From: Candidatus Hydrogenedentota bacterium
Lineage (GTDB): Bacteria > Hydrogenedentota > Hydrogenedentia > Hydrogenedentales > JAEUWI01
Reading direction: 5' to 3'
DNA length: 64,000 nt
NCBI GenBank assembly: GCA_016791475.1
Contig: JAEUWI010000035.1
Location: forward strand, 1-64,000
This document shows positions 1 to 9,128 of this stretch, piece after piece. Numbering within the stretch: position 1 is the stretch's first letter; every line of letters begins with the position of its first letter. The position numbers and the translations under genes are program-made. The notes beneath the pieces were generated by a model, which was not told the origin of the DNA, did not search any database, and saw nothing but the letters and a program-made list of their open reading frames with translations.

Positions 1-164
1 CCTACATTCGGCAAGCCATGACCACAGTGACAAACAGGGAAACGAGACCCTGTTGCACTTAGTTTATGAATCCAAGCGGTTTCGCGTCAGCGCCTCAAAC
101 TGGCAGCCCGCGCGGATTCTGTGCGATCATAGGACTTCCCCGAAGCCCCAATCCGTGAGTCCCC

Positions 165-1187
165 ATGAATACAAGCGATCTTGATTACCACCTTCCCGAC
201 CATCTCATTGCCCAACAGCCCTGCCCCCAGCGGGACCAGTCCCGCATGCTGGTCGTTGACCGCGCCGCAGGTACGATTCGCGAAGACGTTTTCTCCAACC
301 AGCCTAATTACCTGAATCCCGGCGACTGCCTCGTGCTCAACGACACGCGCGTCATTCGCGCGCGGCTGAAGGGGCAGAAAGTCACGGGCGGGCAGGTGGA
401 AATCTTCCTGCTCCACGAGGAATATCCTGGGACCTGGACCGCGCTGGTGCGTCCTTCCGCCAAGGTGAAGCCGGGCACCCCGGTGCATCTGGCCGGCGGC
501 GTCATCGCTACGGCGGGCGAGATCCTCCCCGAGGGACGGCGCCTGGTGCACTTTGAGGCGCCGAATGTGATTGAGGTACTGGAGCAAATCGGCGAGCTGC
601 CCCTCCCTCCCTACATTCACCGGGAAACCCAGGCGGACAGCGACCTGCGGCGATACCAGACGGTATATGCCCGCCATCACGGCGCCGTGGCCGCCCCCAC
701 GGCGGGACTTCACTTCACACCGGAAGTTTTCGACGCGCTCGCGGCAAAAGGCGTGAACAAAACCCACGTGACGCTTCACGTAGGTTATGGAACCTTTAAG
801 CCCATCACCGCAGACAAGCTTGAAGACCACTATGTGGACCCGGAAGAGTTCCATGTGTCGGAAGACGCAGCCGCCACCCTGAACGCCACCCGCGCCGCGG
901 GCGGCCGGATCGTCGCCGTGGGCACCACCGCCACCCGGACCCTCGAAACCCAGTACCGAGATGGCCGGTTCCATCCGGGCGAAGGCAACACCAGCAAGTA
1001 CATCTATCCGCCCTACACATATGGCGGCGTGGATGTTCTGCAGACGAACTTTCACCTGCCCAAATCAAGCCTCCTCGCCCTCGTCTTCGCCTTTGCGGGA
1101 CGGGAACTCGTTATGGACGCGTACCAGCACGCCATTCGGGAGGAGTTTCGGTTCTATTCGTATGGGGATGTGATGCTGATCATTTGA
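165..1187 (+). CDS. queA: S-adenosylmethionine:tRNA ribosyltransferase-isomerase QueA
   Basis: 340 aa, close to the usual 340-355 aa of the family. QueA transfers and isomerises the ribosyl group of SAM onto 7-aminomethyl-7-deazaguanine in tRNA, giving epoxyqueuosine; it is cytosolic. The sequence carries family-typical blocks such as APTAGLHFTPEVF and HVGYGTFKP in the middle and the N-terminal start DLDYHLPDHLIAQQP. The ATG at 165 places that conserved start at residue 6. No other queuosine gene (tgt, queG) lies nearby, so it appears to be a stand-alone housekeeping gene. The 164 bases before it hold no recognisable gene. Confidence 0.96.
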   Translation: MNTSDLDYHLPDHLIAQQPCPQRDQSRMLVVDRAAGTIREDVFSNQPNYLNPGDCLVLNDTRVIRARLKGQKVTGGQVEIFLLHEEYPGTWTALVRPSAKVKPGTPVHLAGGVIATAGEILPEGRRLVHFEAPNVIEVLEQIGELPLPPYIHRETQADSDLRRYQTVYARHHGAVAAPTAGLHFTPEVFDALAAKGVNKTHVTLHVGYGTFKPITADKLEDHYVDPEEFHVSEDAAATLNATRAAGGRIVAVGTTATRTLETQYRDGRFHPGEGNTSKYIYPPYTYGGVDVLQTNFHLPKSSLLALVFAFAGRELVMDAYQHAIREEFRFYSYGDVMLII

Positions 1188-1193
1188 TGGAAG

Positions 1194-1222
1194 TTTACTG
1201 ATGGGGTCGAGAACGATACAAT
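1194..1222 (+). promoter_or_regulatory. Sigma-70-like promoter for the AlbA_2 gene
   Basis: A -35 TTTACT (1194-1199), a 17 bp spacer and a -10 TACAAT (1217-1222) precede the ATG at 1258 by 35 bp. It starts just after the queA stop codon, so the next gene probably has its own transcript. Confidence 0.5.
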
Positions 1223-1257
1223 ACCCATAGTTCGATTGTTGAAAATGAGAGATTATC

Positions 1258-2838
1258 ATGATGTCCACCCCTGACGGCCAGATGTATTTTGATGATTTAC
1301 CTGCGCGAAGCTATTCGGCTGTCCTGACTGCGGAGGAGATCTTTAGCTTTGCGGATGCCGCATTCATGGCTGGAGTTCATGAAAGTAGCCTGATAGAGAA
1401 GAAGTCGAGCCGTATTCAACCCAAGCAATTGGCCGAGTACCTTTCAATGTGGGCAAACACGACGGGGGGCGGGCTTATTGCAATTGGAATCTCGGACGAT
1501 GGCACTCTGGAAGGCTTTGTCAGGCAGTCACCAAACCACGTGAACCGACTTGAACAGGCAAGAGCGGACTTGTGTCCCGATGCGCACTTCAAGTCAAAGC
1601 GACTTCCCTTCACGCATCCTTCAGGCGAACAAGATTTTGTTCTGCTTTTCTACGTTCAGTTTCACGAAACCAAAGCGGTTGCGACGGCACAAGGTGAGTA
1701 TTTTGTGCGTATCGGGGATCAACGAAGGAAGTTGAAAGACGATCTCGAAATCCGCGAGCTGCGAGATTCGAAAGGTGAGGTTCGGGCAGAGTCTGAACTT
1801 GTGAGCCTAGATTTTCCCGAGGATTTCAATGGTCGGGCCATAAGTCAGTTTGTCGAAACAGTTCGGGCGCGAGACGAGCTTAGTGCGGAGTTGCGACCTG
1901 AGGAGATATTGAGTCGTCATTCACTCGGCAAAATTCGCGTCGGAAAATTTCTTCCCAATTTAGCGTGCGCACTACTTTTTGCATCCGTACCACGGGAAGT
2001 CGCGCCTGGTTGTCGTATCCGATTTCTTCGCTTTGATGGCGAAGAAGAGGGATCAGGTGAAAAGTGGAACGCGGTAAAAGATCTTTATGTTGATGGAAGC
2101 ATTCCGGAGCAGATCATTGGAATTGCCCAGATCCTCAAGTCACAACTTCGAACGTTTTCGAGACTTGGACCCGGAGGTAAGTTTTTTACTGCGGAAGAAT
2201 ATCCCGAAACGGCATGGTACGAGGCGATTGTTAACGCTTGCGTTCACCGAACCTACAGCAATGGTTTGCGCAACGCGACCGTGTTCGTAAAGATGTTCGA
2301 TGACCGTCTCGAAATATTGAGCCCAGGTTCCTTCATGCCTTTTGTCTCACCGAGCAATATCTACACTGTGCTAAGTGTTCCACGAAATCCAAATCTTATG
2401 AACGCGTTGCGATACTTGGATCTCGTCAAAATGGCTCGTGAGGGCACGCGGCGAATGAAGGCAACCATGGGCGAAATGGGTTTGCCCGTCCCGGAATTTA
2501 GAGCGAGACCAGATGTAGGCACCCATGTCACTGTCATACTCAGAAATAAAATCAAGCAACGAAAGGCTTGGGTCGACTCCGACATTGCTAGTGTCGTGGG
2601 GGCGTCGCTGGCGCGATTGCTCAGCGACCAAGAACGGCGCTGCCTGAATTTTGTTGCGGAAAACGGAAGTATTAGCGTAAGCGATGCGCAGCGACTGACT
2701 TCGCAATCCTGGCCCGCATGCAAGAAGCTGCTTGATGGACTTGTAAGCAAAGGTGTATTGACACATACCCATCGCACCGACTTGGAGCGCGATCCTAAGG
2801 CCCGCTATACACTTTCCGATATCCAAGACGCCGACTAG
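1258..2838 (+). CDS. AlbA_2 (Schlafen-type) ATP-binding protein with C-terminal winged helix
   Basis: 526 aa. Residues about 40-165 match the AlbA_2/Schlafen fold: EKKSSR, then a helix, then MWANTTGGGLIAIGISDDG and later YFVRIGDQRRKL. Residues about 315-430 look like the HATPase_c_4 domain of COG2865-type proteins (AIVNACVHRTY, the ILSPGSF block, EGTRRM). The last 90 residues resemble a winged helix (LNFVAENGSISVSDAQRLT). Such proteins are usually called putative transcriptional regulators or RecG-related; some belong to defence loci. The gene is clearly AT-richer than queA and the minus-strand genes after it, and stands alone, which fits transfer. ATG at 1261 is an equally possible start. 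The exact role is unknown. Confidence 0.85.
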   Translation: MMSTPDGQMYFDDLPARSYSAVLTAEEIFSFADAAFMAGVHESSLIEKKSSRIQPKQLAEYLSMWANTTGGGLIAIGISDDGTLEGFVRQSPNHVNRLEQARADLCPDAHFKSKRLPFTHPSGEQDFVLLFYVQFHETKAVATAQGEYFVRIGDQRRKLKDDLEIRELRDSKGEVRAESELVSLDFPEDFNGRAISQFVETVRARDELSAELRPEEILSRHSLGKIRVGKFLPNLACALLFASVPREVAPGCRIRFLRFDGEEEGSGEKWNAVKDLYVDGSIPEQIIGIAQILKSQLRTFSRLGPGGKFFTAEEYPETAWYEAIVNACVHRTYSNGLRNATVFVKMFDDRLEILSPGSFMPFVSPSNIYTVLSVPRNPNLMNALRYLDLVKMAREGTRRMKATMGEMGLPVPEFRARPDVGTHVTVILRNKIKQRKAWVDSDIASVVGASLARLLSDQERRCLNFVAENGSISVSDAQRLTSQSWPACKKLLDGLVSKGVLTHTHRTDLERDPKARYTLSDIQDAD

Positions 2839-2872
2839 ACTGTACTGGCAGAAATCATTGGCGCGGACTTTT

Positions 2873-3964
2873 CTACTTGTTTCCCAACGCTCCAATCCGC
2901 TCTTCCACCTCATCGACCACGCGCTGAATCAGCGCCGCCGCGTGCCGGTCACGCACCAGCCTTGCGGACTGGCCCGCCCAGAGGGGCGTGAAATCTTCGC
3001 GCCCCTGGGCTTCGCCCGCTTCGCGGAGCACCCGGTTCAACTGGCCCTGGAGTGGATAAGGCATGGGCCGTTCGTGCCGCTGTGCATAGGCCTCCGATAC
3101 GCGATTGGCAAGCCCCCGGCCCAGACGCCCTGAATACGCCCGGGTCAACACGGTATGCCAAGCCGTCTGGCTGTGGAGGGTGTCCCGATGGTGGGTAGTG
3201 GCGTTGGATTCTTCGCAGGCCAGGAAGGCGGTGCCAATTTGTGCCCCCGATGCTCCCAGGGCGAGGACCGCTGCCACACCACGCCCGTCGGCAATGCCGC
3301 CCGCCGCAATTACGGGGGCACGGACAGAATCCACCACCTGCGGCACGAGGGCCAGGGTGCCCATGAGGGACGACTCCGCCGGGCGCAGAAACGATACCCG
3401 GTGTCCGCCCGCCTCGAAGCCCGTGGCCACGACAACATCCACCCCGGCTTCATCCAGCGCAACGGCCTCCTCCACCGTGGTCGCGGTACCAGCGGTGACA
3501 ATGCCCCGCTGTCGGCAGCGCTCGAGTATGCTTTGATTGGGAACGCCGAACACGAAACTGAAGACCGGTGGGGCGGCTTCGAGCAGCGCCTCGGCCTGGG
3601 CGTCAAAATCGTGGGGGGCGGCGGGTGTCAGCAAGGACGGTGCGACGCCGAGTTCCTCGAAGAGCGACGCCAGTGGAGAGAGCGCCTCCTGAAAGCGCGC
3701 TTCCACGGAAGTTGCGTCGGCCAAACTGTCGACCGTCGACACCCAGAAATTGATGGCAAATGGGCCGTCCGTCAGGGCGCGGATCGACGCGCACAAGCCG
3801 CCCAGCTCGGAAGGCGCCAGGCCCATGGCCCCAAAGGAGCCGAGCCCGCCGGCATTCGTAACGGCGGCCACCAACTCCGCGGAGGAATGCCCCCCGCCAA
3901 AGGGTCCCTGCACGATGGGGTAGCGGAGGTTGAGCAGTTCAGTCAGGCGTGTTTTGTACCACAT
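2873..3964 (-). CDS. Nitronate monooxygenase (2-nitropropane dioxygenase family)
   Basis: 363 aa FMN-dependent TIM-barrel enzyme that would oxidise alkyl nitronates such as propionate-3-nitronate. Visible family blocks are the N-terminal LRYPIVQGPFGGG, the glycine-rich FMN phosphate site AAGGIADGRGVAAVLALGA and the adjoining GAQIGTAFLACEE. The length fits class I/II nitronate monooxygenases. It converges with the AlbA_2 gene, 34 bp away. FabK-type enoyl-ACP reductases share the fold and are the main alternative; no fatty acid gene is near. Confidence 0.88.
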   Translation of the reverse strand: MWYKTRLTELLNLRYPIVQGPFGGGHSSAELVAAVTNAGGLGSFGAMGLAPSELGGLCASIRALTDGPFAINFWVSTVDSLADATSVEARFQEALSPLASLFEELGVAPSLLTPAAPHDFDAQAEALLEAAPPVFSFVFGVPNQSILERCRQRGIVTAGTATTVEEAVALDEAGVDVVVATGFEAGGHRVSFLRPAESSLMGTLALVPQVVDSVRAPVIAAGGIADGRGVAAVLALGASGAQIGTAFLACEESNATTHHRDTLHSQTAWHTVLTRAYSGRLGRGLANRVSEAYAQRHERPMPYPLQGQLNRVLREAGEAQGREDFTPLWAGQSARLVRDRHAAALIQRVVDEVEERIGALGNK

Positions 3965-4038
3965 GGAGGATTCCTTGATCGGTGGGTTTGGGCCTCGCGT
4001 TGCAGGGACGGCAGGGACAGCAGGGAGAACTAAATGGT

Positions 4039-4072
4039 CCCCATACGACCCAAAAGACCCATAAGACCCCTG
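4039..4072. repeat. Degenerate copy of the 9-bp GGGTC(T/G)TAT repeat family
   Basis: Read on the minus strand, this short stretch contains GGGTCTTATGGGTC and GGGTCGTATGG with small interruptions. These are the same two unit variants that make the tandem array at 60347-60430. Just upstream (about 4002-4026) lie two or three GCAGGGA(C) units. The 171 bp between the two minus-strand genes holds nothing else except the terminator at 4081-4116. Confidence 0.6.
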
Positions 4073-4080
4073 CCCATTAC

Positions 4081-4116
4081 AAAAAGCCCCGGTGCGGCCG
4101 TCACCGCACCGGGGCT
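4081..4116 (-). terminator. Rho-independent terminator of the Tat-exported oxidoreductase
   Basis: On the minus strand, AGCCCCGGTGCGG (4116-4104), a 6-nt loop and its perfect 13-bp complement (4097-4085) are followed by a short T run (4085-4081). It begins 20 bp after the stop codon at 4136. Confidence 0.85.
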
Positions 4117-4135
4117 CGACAATTCATTCACCAAA

Positions 4136-5527
4136 TCAGCAGGGCAGTTCCCAGCCCTTGCGATATTCCTTGCTCACGATTTCCTTCGGGTTATTCACGT
4201 TCGTAACTTCGCCCTTGATGTTGTCCCACTTCAGCTTCTGGCCGGACTTGACCACCAGGTTGCCGAAATTCACCATTTCGGTGAAGGGGCCGGAGTAGGA
4301 GAAGTTGGACGCGGGCTGGTAGCCGTTCTTGATGCCGTTGATCCAATTCAGATAGGGGTTCTGATCCGGGATGCGTTCCAGGAAGGGCTCCGGCTTGGTG
4401 TACTGCTCCATGGCGGAGGCGGGCATGAGGCGGGTACGGTCGCCGTATTCGCCCGTGGTGATAATGCCCTTCTCGCCGATGAGGAAGGAGCCGTTGGAAT
4501 CGTTGTCGCCGAGCATTTCGCCTTCGGGGATACCTTCGGGGCGCTTCGGGCGGTTGTAAATTTCTTCGCCGGGCTTGTCGGGGTTGGGCCAGTGGCCGTC
4601 ATACCAGTACACGTCCACCGCCTGCATGTCGCCGCGCGCGGGGAAGGAGTACTTGATGGTGCTCATGATCGGGAAGGTCTCGCTGTTGACACCTTTCTGC
4701 TCAATCACTTCCACGGTGAAATATTCGGCTTCCACCAGCTTCAGGGACATGTAGATGGGGTCCATGATGTGGCAGGCCATGTCGCCCAGGGCGCCGCCGC
4801 CGAAGTCCTGCCAGGCGCGCCAGTCGTGGGGCGCAAGACCCTTGTTGTAGGGGCGCCAGGGGGCCGCGCCGATCCAGCGATCCCAGTCGAGGTTTTCGGG
4901 GGTCTTCTGGGGGGGAAGGGGCTCGCCCATGCCCTGATTCGCCCACACGGGACGGTGTGTCCACACGTGGGCTTCCTTCACCTGGCCGATGGCGTCTTTC
5001 CAGATCATTTCGCAGAGTTCGCGTGCGCCGTCGCCGCAGTGTCCCTGGTTGCCCATCTGGGTGAAGACCTTCATCTCCTCCGCCGTGTTCTTCAGCAGGC
5101 GCGCCTCGGCCACGGTGTGGGTCAGCGGCTTCTGCACGTAAACGTGCTTGCCCATCTTCATGGCCATGTAGGCGGCGGGCGCATGAGTGTGGTCCGGAGT
5201 CGAAATCGTCAGCGCGTCGATCTCGGGCATCTGCTCCAGCATGTTCCGGTAGTCTTTGAACTTCTTCGCGTCGGTGAAGGTGCCGAAGGCCTTCGCGGCG
5301 CGATCCGCGTCCACGTCGCAAAGGGCGACAATGTTTTCTTCGCGGCAGGCATAGATATCGCCGCCGCCCTTGCCGCCCGCGCCAATAGCGGCGACGTTCA
5401 GCTTCTGATTGGGGGAAATCTTACCGGGCACGACCTGGGCCGTGTTGGGCTGGGCCGAGGCGATGGTCACCGCGGTCGTCGTGGTCGCCGCCAGAAAGGC
5501 GCGGCGGCTCAACTTGCTGTCTGACAT
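4136..5527 (-). CDS. Tat-exported Gfo/Idh/MocA family oxidoreductase
   Basis: 463 aa from the ATG at 5527, which has GGAGAG 5 bp upstream; a longer reading to 5668 lacks such a site. The first 35 residues are a twin-arginine signal (KLSRRAFLAA), so the NAD(P)-dependent enzyme is probably folded with cofactor and exported. A Rossmann block AAIGAGGKGGGDIYA follows near residue 50, then the family motif as VQKPLTHT (EKP in most members, here QKP). The C-terminal half resembles GFO_IDH_MocA_C sugar-dehydrogenase domains. Exported members are abundant in planctomycete-like bacteria, probably for sugar or glycan breakdown; the substrate is unknown. A strong terminator follows. Confidence 0.88.
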   Translation of the reverse strand: MSDSKLSRRAFLAATTTTAVTIASAQPNTAQVVPGKISPNQKLNVAAIGAGGKGGGDIYACREENIVALCDVDADRAAKAFGTFTDAKKFKDYRNMLEQMPEIDALTISTPDHTHAPAAYMAMKMGKHVYVQKPLTHTVAEARLLKNTAEEMKVFTQMGNQGHCGDGARELCEMIWKDAIGQVKEAHVWTHRPVWANQGMGEPLPPQKTPENLDWDRWIGAAPWRPYNKGLAPHDWRAWQDFGGGALGDMACHIMDPIYMSLKLVEAEYFTVEVIEQKGVNSETFPIMSTIKYSFPARGDMQAVDVYWYDGHWPNPDKPGEEIYNRPKRPEGIPEGEMLGDNDSNGSFLIGEKGIITTGEYGDRTRLMPASAMEQYTKPEPFLERIPDQNPYLNWINGIKNGYQPASNFSYSGPFTEMVNFGNLVVKSGQKLKWDNIKGEVTNVNNPKEIVSKEYRKGWELPC

Positions 5528-5664
5528 TTCTCTCTCCTTGTAAAAATCATGAATGGAAGGAACCGCGGCCCGGCGCCAGGCACCGGGGACACTGGGGGAC
5601 ATTATAGGAGTTTCCGAAGCCCGTCGCGAGATCTTTTTTTCTCGTTCCCGTGGGGCCGTCTTGT

Positions 5665-7692
5665 TCAAGACGCCGGGGGGTACAGGGAGCGGTAGGCCGC
5701 GTAATTTCCGAGCACCTTCTGAACGTAGTCGCGGGTTTCATCGACGGGAATGGCCTCTACGAAAGCGTCCAGATCCAGATTCCGGAACTTCGCCCGCCAT
5801 TTGTCCCGATTGCCCGGTCCCCCGTTGTACGACGCGGCGGCATCGATAAGATTGCCGTTGCTCCGCTCCACCATGCGGTGCAGGTACCAGGCGCCCAATC
5901 GAAGCGAATTTACGGGGGACTCCAGATTGGCAACGTGGACGGGCTCGATATTGGGGTCCACATCGGCCATCCATTTCGCGGTGGCCGGCATGATCTGCAT
6001 GACGCCACTCGCCCCGGATCGCGAGGTGAGATTCGGTCGGAAGGTGCTCTCCTGGCGGGCGATGGAAAGAATGAAGTAGGGATCCAGACCCGTTTCCCGA
6101 GCCATATCCTGTACCTCTTCCCAGTAGGCCCGGGGGTACTCCAGCCGAAGCCGCGCCAGGCTGCGCCGTCCCTGTTCGTCCACCCCCCAGCCTTCGTGAG
6201 TGGCAAATTGCAGCGCGGTGTGGGCCAGGCCGGCCTCCGCGATGGCGCGGAGGCGGATTTCCCGATCAGGTCGCTGGTTCAGCCCCTGTAACATGGGCAC
6301 CACCTCCCATTCACTCTCTTCGAGGCCGTGGCGCGCGAAGAAAGAGAGGCGCTGATACGCGGGATCGGCGATAACCGATTCCGGCAGGGGGGGTAATTCC
6401 TCCAGCAAATTGCCAAAGGGCAGGAGCACGGGATTCGTGCCGTCCACCCTGAGATTGACGTCGGGCGCTCCCGTAGGCACCTTGGCCTCCTTCAGGCGCT
6501 CCAGCGCCCGATGGGCGTAGTAGTAGCCCAGACCATTGTCGGAGGCCGCCGTGTAATAGAGGCGGGTGAGCGCGCTATCCGACGCCGTAGCCGGGTGGGT
6601 GGCACATTTGTAGTAGGCCTGGGAGCGGAATCGGCTGTCTGGATACTCCCGGCCAAGCCGCACAAAGTACTCCAGCCCCCGGGCGGCATTACCCTGGTTC
6701 AGGTAGAGCTGCCCGAGTTGATAGAGCGCGTCGTCGGCGCGAAAGTGATTCTTACATTTCGATGGAAGCAGCTCATAAACCCGCGCGGCGTCGGCGAGCC
6801 GGCCCTCCTTTTCCAGGACGCCGCCGAGATACCAGACGGTCTCTCCCGCGTCGCGTGTTTCCGGGGCAATATCGACGAGGAAGCTGCAAAGGAACTCCGC
6901 GCCGACATAGTTCTTCTTCTGGGTGGCAATACGGGTTGCGTAGGCCGCGACGAAATGCGCCGCCGGATCGGCCGACTGCTCCCGCAGCAAGGCCAGGACG
7001 CTGGAATCGTTGCCGGGATCGGGATCATAAAGCTGGGCCGCCAGCACCGAAACCGGCATCGCACCGCCGGCTCCGGGCAGAGAAACGGGCGCCAGGGGAA
7101 GCTTCTCTTTCAAATCCGTGTAGGCACTCGCACGGAGCAGGCCGAGGAGAGCCAGGGTCTGATCCTGAGGCGTCGGTGACTTGATCAGGAGCCGGGAAGC
7201 ATCCAGGCGCTGCTTGATGTAGTTCGTGTTCTCGATGGTATCTCGGAGAAAGTCAAGGCGCGGGTCCGACACCTCGGGTCGGGTCAGGGCCGCCTCGCTG
7301 AATTGCCAAAGGTAACTTTCCATCCACCAGGGCGTCGGCGCGATCTGCTCGAATCCGCTGAGCTGGGCGATCACGCCGGCATGATCCTGGCGCTCGGCGG
7401 AGAGTTTCGCCATATGCCCGCGGGCCATGGAACGCCAGGGTCCCTCCGGGCCGTCGATGACCTTTCGGTAGGCGGCTTCGGCGCCCGCACCGTTTTTCTG
7501 CCGGGCGAGGCACATGCCGATCCGAACGGTCGCCCAGGGCCCAAGGGACGGATCGCCCTCCGATGCCTGAAAGGCCTTGAGCGCCTTCCCATAGTCCGCC
7601 GCGCGGTATGCCTCATAGCCTTGAAGGTAGGAGACTTCACCCGGCAGGGACGCCAGCATGCACAGGCTGCCCAGAAGAAAGGACGAAATCAT
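5665..7692 (-). CDS. Soluble lytic murein transglycosylase (Slt70-like)
   Basis: 675 aa from the ATG at 7692, which has GCAGGAG 11 bp upstream. A short hydrophobic segment (MISSFLLGSLCMLASL) gives export to the periplasm. Residues about 20-500 form a TPR-like superhelical region as in Slt70. Residues about 530-675 are the SLT domain: catalytic Glu near residue 548 in IARQESTF, then SGASGVMQIMPAT, AAASYNGGPGN and IPVDETRDYVQKVL. It cleaves the MurNAc-GlcNAc bond of peptidoglycan to 1,6-anhydro products. The protein continues to QKVLGNYAAYRSLY, typical of the family end. It lies 40 bp downstream of the sulfatase-like gene on the same strand. Confidence 0.93.
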   Translation of the reverse strand: MISSFLLGSLCMLASLPGEVSYLQGYEAYRAADYGKALKAFQASEGDPSLGPWATVRIGMCLARQKNGAGAEAAYRKVIDGPEGPWRSMARGHMAKLSAERQDHAGVIAQLSGFEQIAPTPWWMESYLWQFSEAALTRPEVSDPRLDFLRDTIENTNYIKQRLDASRLLIKSPTPQDQTLALLGLLRASAYTDLKEKLPLAPVSLPGAGGAMPVSVLAAQLYDPDPGNDSSVLALLREQSADPAAHFVAAYATRIATQKKNYVGAEFLCSFLVDIAPETRDAGETVWYLGGVLEKEGRLADAARVYELLPSKCKNHFRADDALYQLGQLYLNQGNAARGLEYFVRLGREYPDSRFRSQAYYKCATHPATASDSALTRLYYTAASDNGLGYYYAHRALERLKEAKVPTGAPDVNLRVDGTNPVLLPFGNLLEELPPLPESVIADPAYQRLSFFARHGLEESEWEVVPMLQGLNQRPDREIRLRAIAEAGLAHTALQFATHEGWGVDEQGRRSLARLRLEYPRAYWEEVQDMARETGLDPYFILSIARQESTFRPNLTSRSGASGVMQIMPATAKWMADVDPNIEPVHVANLESPVNSLRLGAWYLHRMVERSNGNLIDAAASYNGGPGNRDKWRAKFRNLDLDAFVEAIPVDETRDYVQKVLGNYAAYRSLYPPAS

Positions 7693-7732
7693 AGGTACTG
7701 CTACTCCTGCCCCCGCCGGGGCGTTTGCTGCC

Positions 7733-9016
7733 TTAACGTTGTGGATCGGCGGCACTGGAACCGAGCGACGCCAGCAGCATCTTGCGAATGGCCGACGACT
7801 GCCGCTCTCCCAGGAGATTGTGCCGTTCCAGCGGATCCGCCTGCAAATCAAAGAGACGCTCTCTTCGGCCTGTCCCCTCCACCAGCCACTTGTAGCGGGC
7901 GGAGCGGAGGCCGCAGCTATCTTCCCCGCACAACACGAGGGTCCGGCGGTGGGGAAGTCCCTCCTCCCGCAGATGGGAAGCAAGACTGCGTCCCCCTTCG
8001 ATCGGGGCACTTTCGACATCGAGCACTTCGAGCAACGTGGGAACCAGGTCACCCGTTGACACGAGGGCGGAATCGGTACCGCCGCGCCGCTGATTGGGCA
8101 CCCCGCCGATCACGAGGGGCACCCGGACCAGGGGCTCGTAGAGCGGTGCGGGCGCCGTATGCAGGAGACCGCGATAGCCCAGGCAGGCGCCGCGTCCGGC
8201 CGTAACGGCGAACACATTGTTGGTGCGTCCGCGGGACGTGAGCGTGGCGAGGAGCCTTCCGACTTGACGATCGACGTGGCTGATGCCGCCGTACCAGGCG
8301 GTGAGAACGCGCCGGAAATCGGCTTCGCTGCGCCCCGCGCCGTCACGGGGATCGGCAATCTCCAGATCGGGTTCCAGGGGATCCAGCAGCGTGCCCTCGG
8401 GAATTTTGAGTCGCGAAGGGCGGTACATGTGCTTCCAGGGCACCGGCGGATCCAGGGGCCATCGCGGTCGGGGGAGGCTCACCCACAGAAAGAAGGGTTC
8501 CGCAATGGTTCGAGCCAGCCGCACGGCTTCGTTTCCGGTCCAGGTGGTCGGGTGGTACGCCTCCCGCAGCAGGAGCGCAGCGGAGGCGTCTTCGTCGTCC
8601 GGCTGGGCCTGGCCTTCCGTGCTCAGCCAGTCCTGGTAGGCGTCGGCCAGTCCCGGGCTCCCTATGGCCTCGACGAGATCGAAGCTCCCGGTCAGGCGCT
8701 CGCCCGGCAGGTCCAGCGCGCCGACGGCCGCCGTGGTGTAGCCGGAAGCGCGCAGGAAATCCGGCATTAAGAGGGGCTCAATCGCCGGGCCCGGCGCGGG
8801 TCCGTCGGGATCGAAGGCGTTCGGCACCGAGCCCGTGAGGAATGCATGGGCCCCGGAGGGTGTGTGGGGAAAGGAAGAAAAGGCCTGGGTAAATTGAATG
8901 CCGTGGGACGCGAGGGCATCTATGTTTGGCGTGCGGACATCCGGGTTGCCCGAACACCCAAGGCTATCCCAGCGGAGACCGTCCGCGGTGATCACGATGA
9001 TATTGGGCTGATTCAT
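7733..9016 (-). CDS. Sulfatase-fold (alkaline phosphatase superfamily) protein lacking the formylglycine Cys/Ser
   Basis: 427 aa from the ATG at 9016. The N-terminus NIIVITADGLRWDSLGCSGNP is the metal-binding start of sulfatases, and DALASHG follows as expected. In true sulfatases the next block is C/S-x-P-x-R ending LLTG. Here the residues are FPHTPSGAHAFLTG, with His at the Cys position, Gly for Arg and one extra residue; the nucleotides confirm this. Later blocks (YGGISHVDRQVGRLLATL, then PLVIGGVP, VSTGDLVPTLLEVL, and the C-terminal YKWLVEG) are normal. No signal peptide is seen. It may be a hydrolase with a different nucleophile or an inactive paralogue. It follows an oxidoreductase, suggesting a glycan-related operon. 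Confidence 0.82.
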   Translation of the reverse strand: MNQPNIIVITADGLRWDSLGCSGNPDVRTPNIDALASHGIQFTQAFSSFPHTPSGAHAFLTGSVPNAFDPDGPAPGPAIEPLLMPDFLRASGYTTAAVGALDLPGERLTGSFDLVEAIGSPGLADAYQDWLSTEGQAQPDDEDASAALLLREAYHPTTWTGNEAVRLARTIAEPFFLWVSLPRPRWPLDPPVPWKHMYRPSRLKIPEGTLLDPLEPDLEIADPRDGAGRSEADFRRVLTAWYGGISHVDRQVGRLLATLTSRGRTNNVFAVTAGRGACLGYRGLLHTAPAPLYEPLVRVPLVIGGVPNQRRGGTDSALVSTGDLVPTLLEVLDVESAPIEGGRSLASHLREEGLPHRRTLVLCGEDSCGLRSARYKWLVEGTGRRERLFDLQADPLERHNLLGERQSSAIRKMLLASLGSSAADPQR

Positions 9017-9128
9017 GCCGTACTGCTGCCTTCTGCTACCGCCGGGTCCACGACTGCCGGGCCGCGGGCGGGCGCGTCCATGTGCTCCATAGAGTATACC
9101 GGCGCGCGGGGAACCGGCAAGAACGTGG

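Noticed and set aside
1-164. Terminator or gene at the left window edge
   Set aside because: A small inverted repeat (AACAGGG / CCCTGTT) exists, but there is no T run and no convincing coding signal.
5528-5668. 47-residue extension of the Tat-exported oxidoreductase
   Set aside because: It would bury the twin-arginine signal; the ATG at 5527 has a clear ribosome site.
7693-8052. 120-residue extension of the lytic transglycosylase
   Set aside because: It overlaps the 3' end of the sulfatase-like gene and has Cys/Arg-rich, non-protein-like content; the ATG at 7692 gives a signal peptide and ribosome site.
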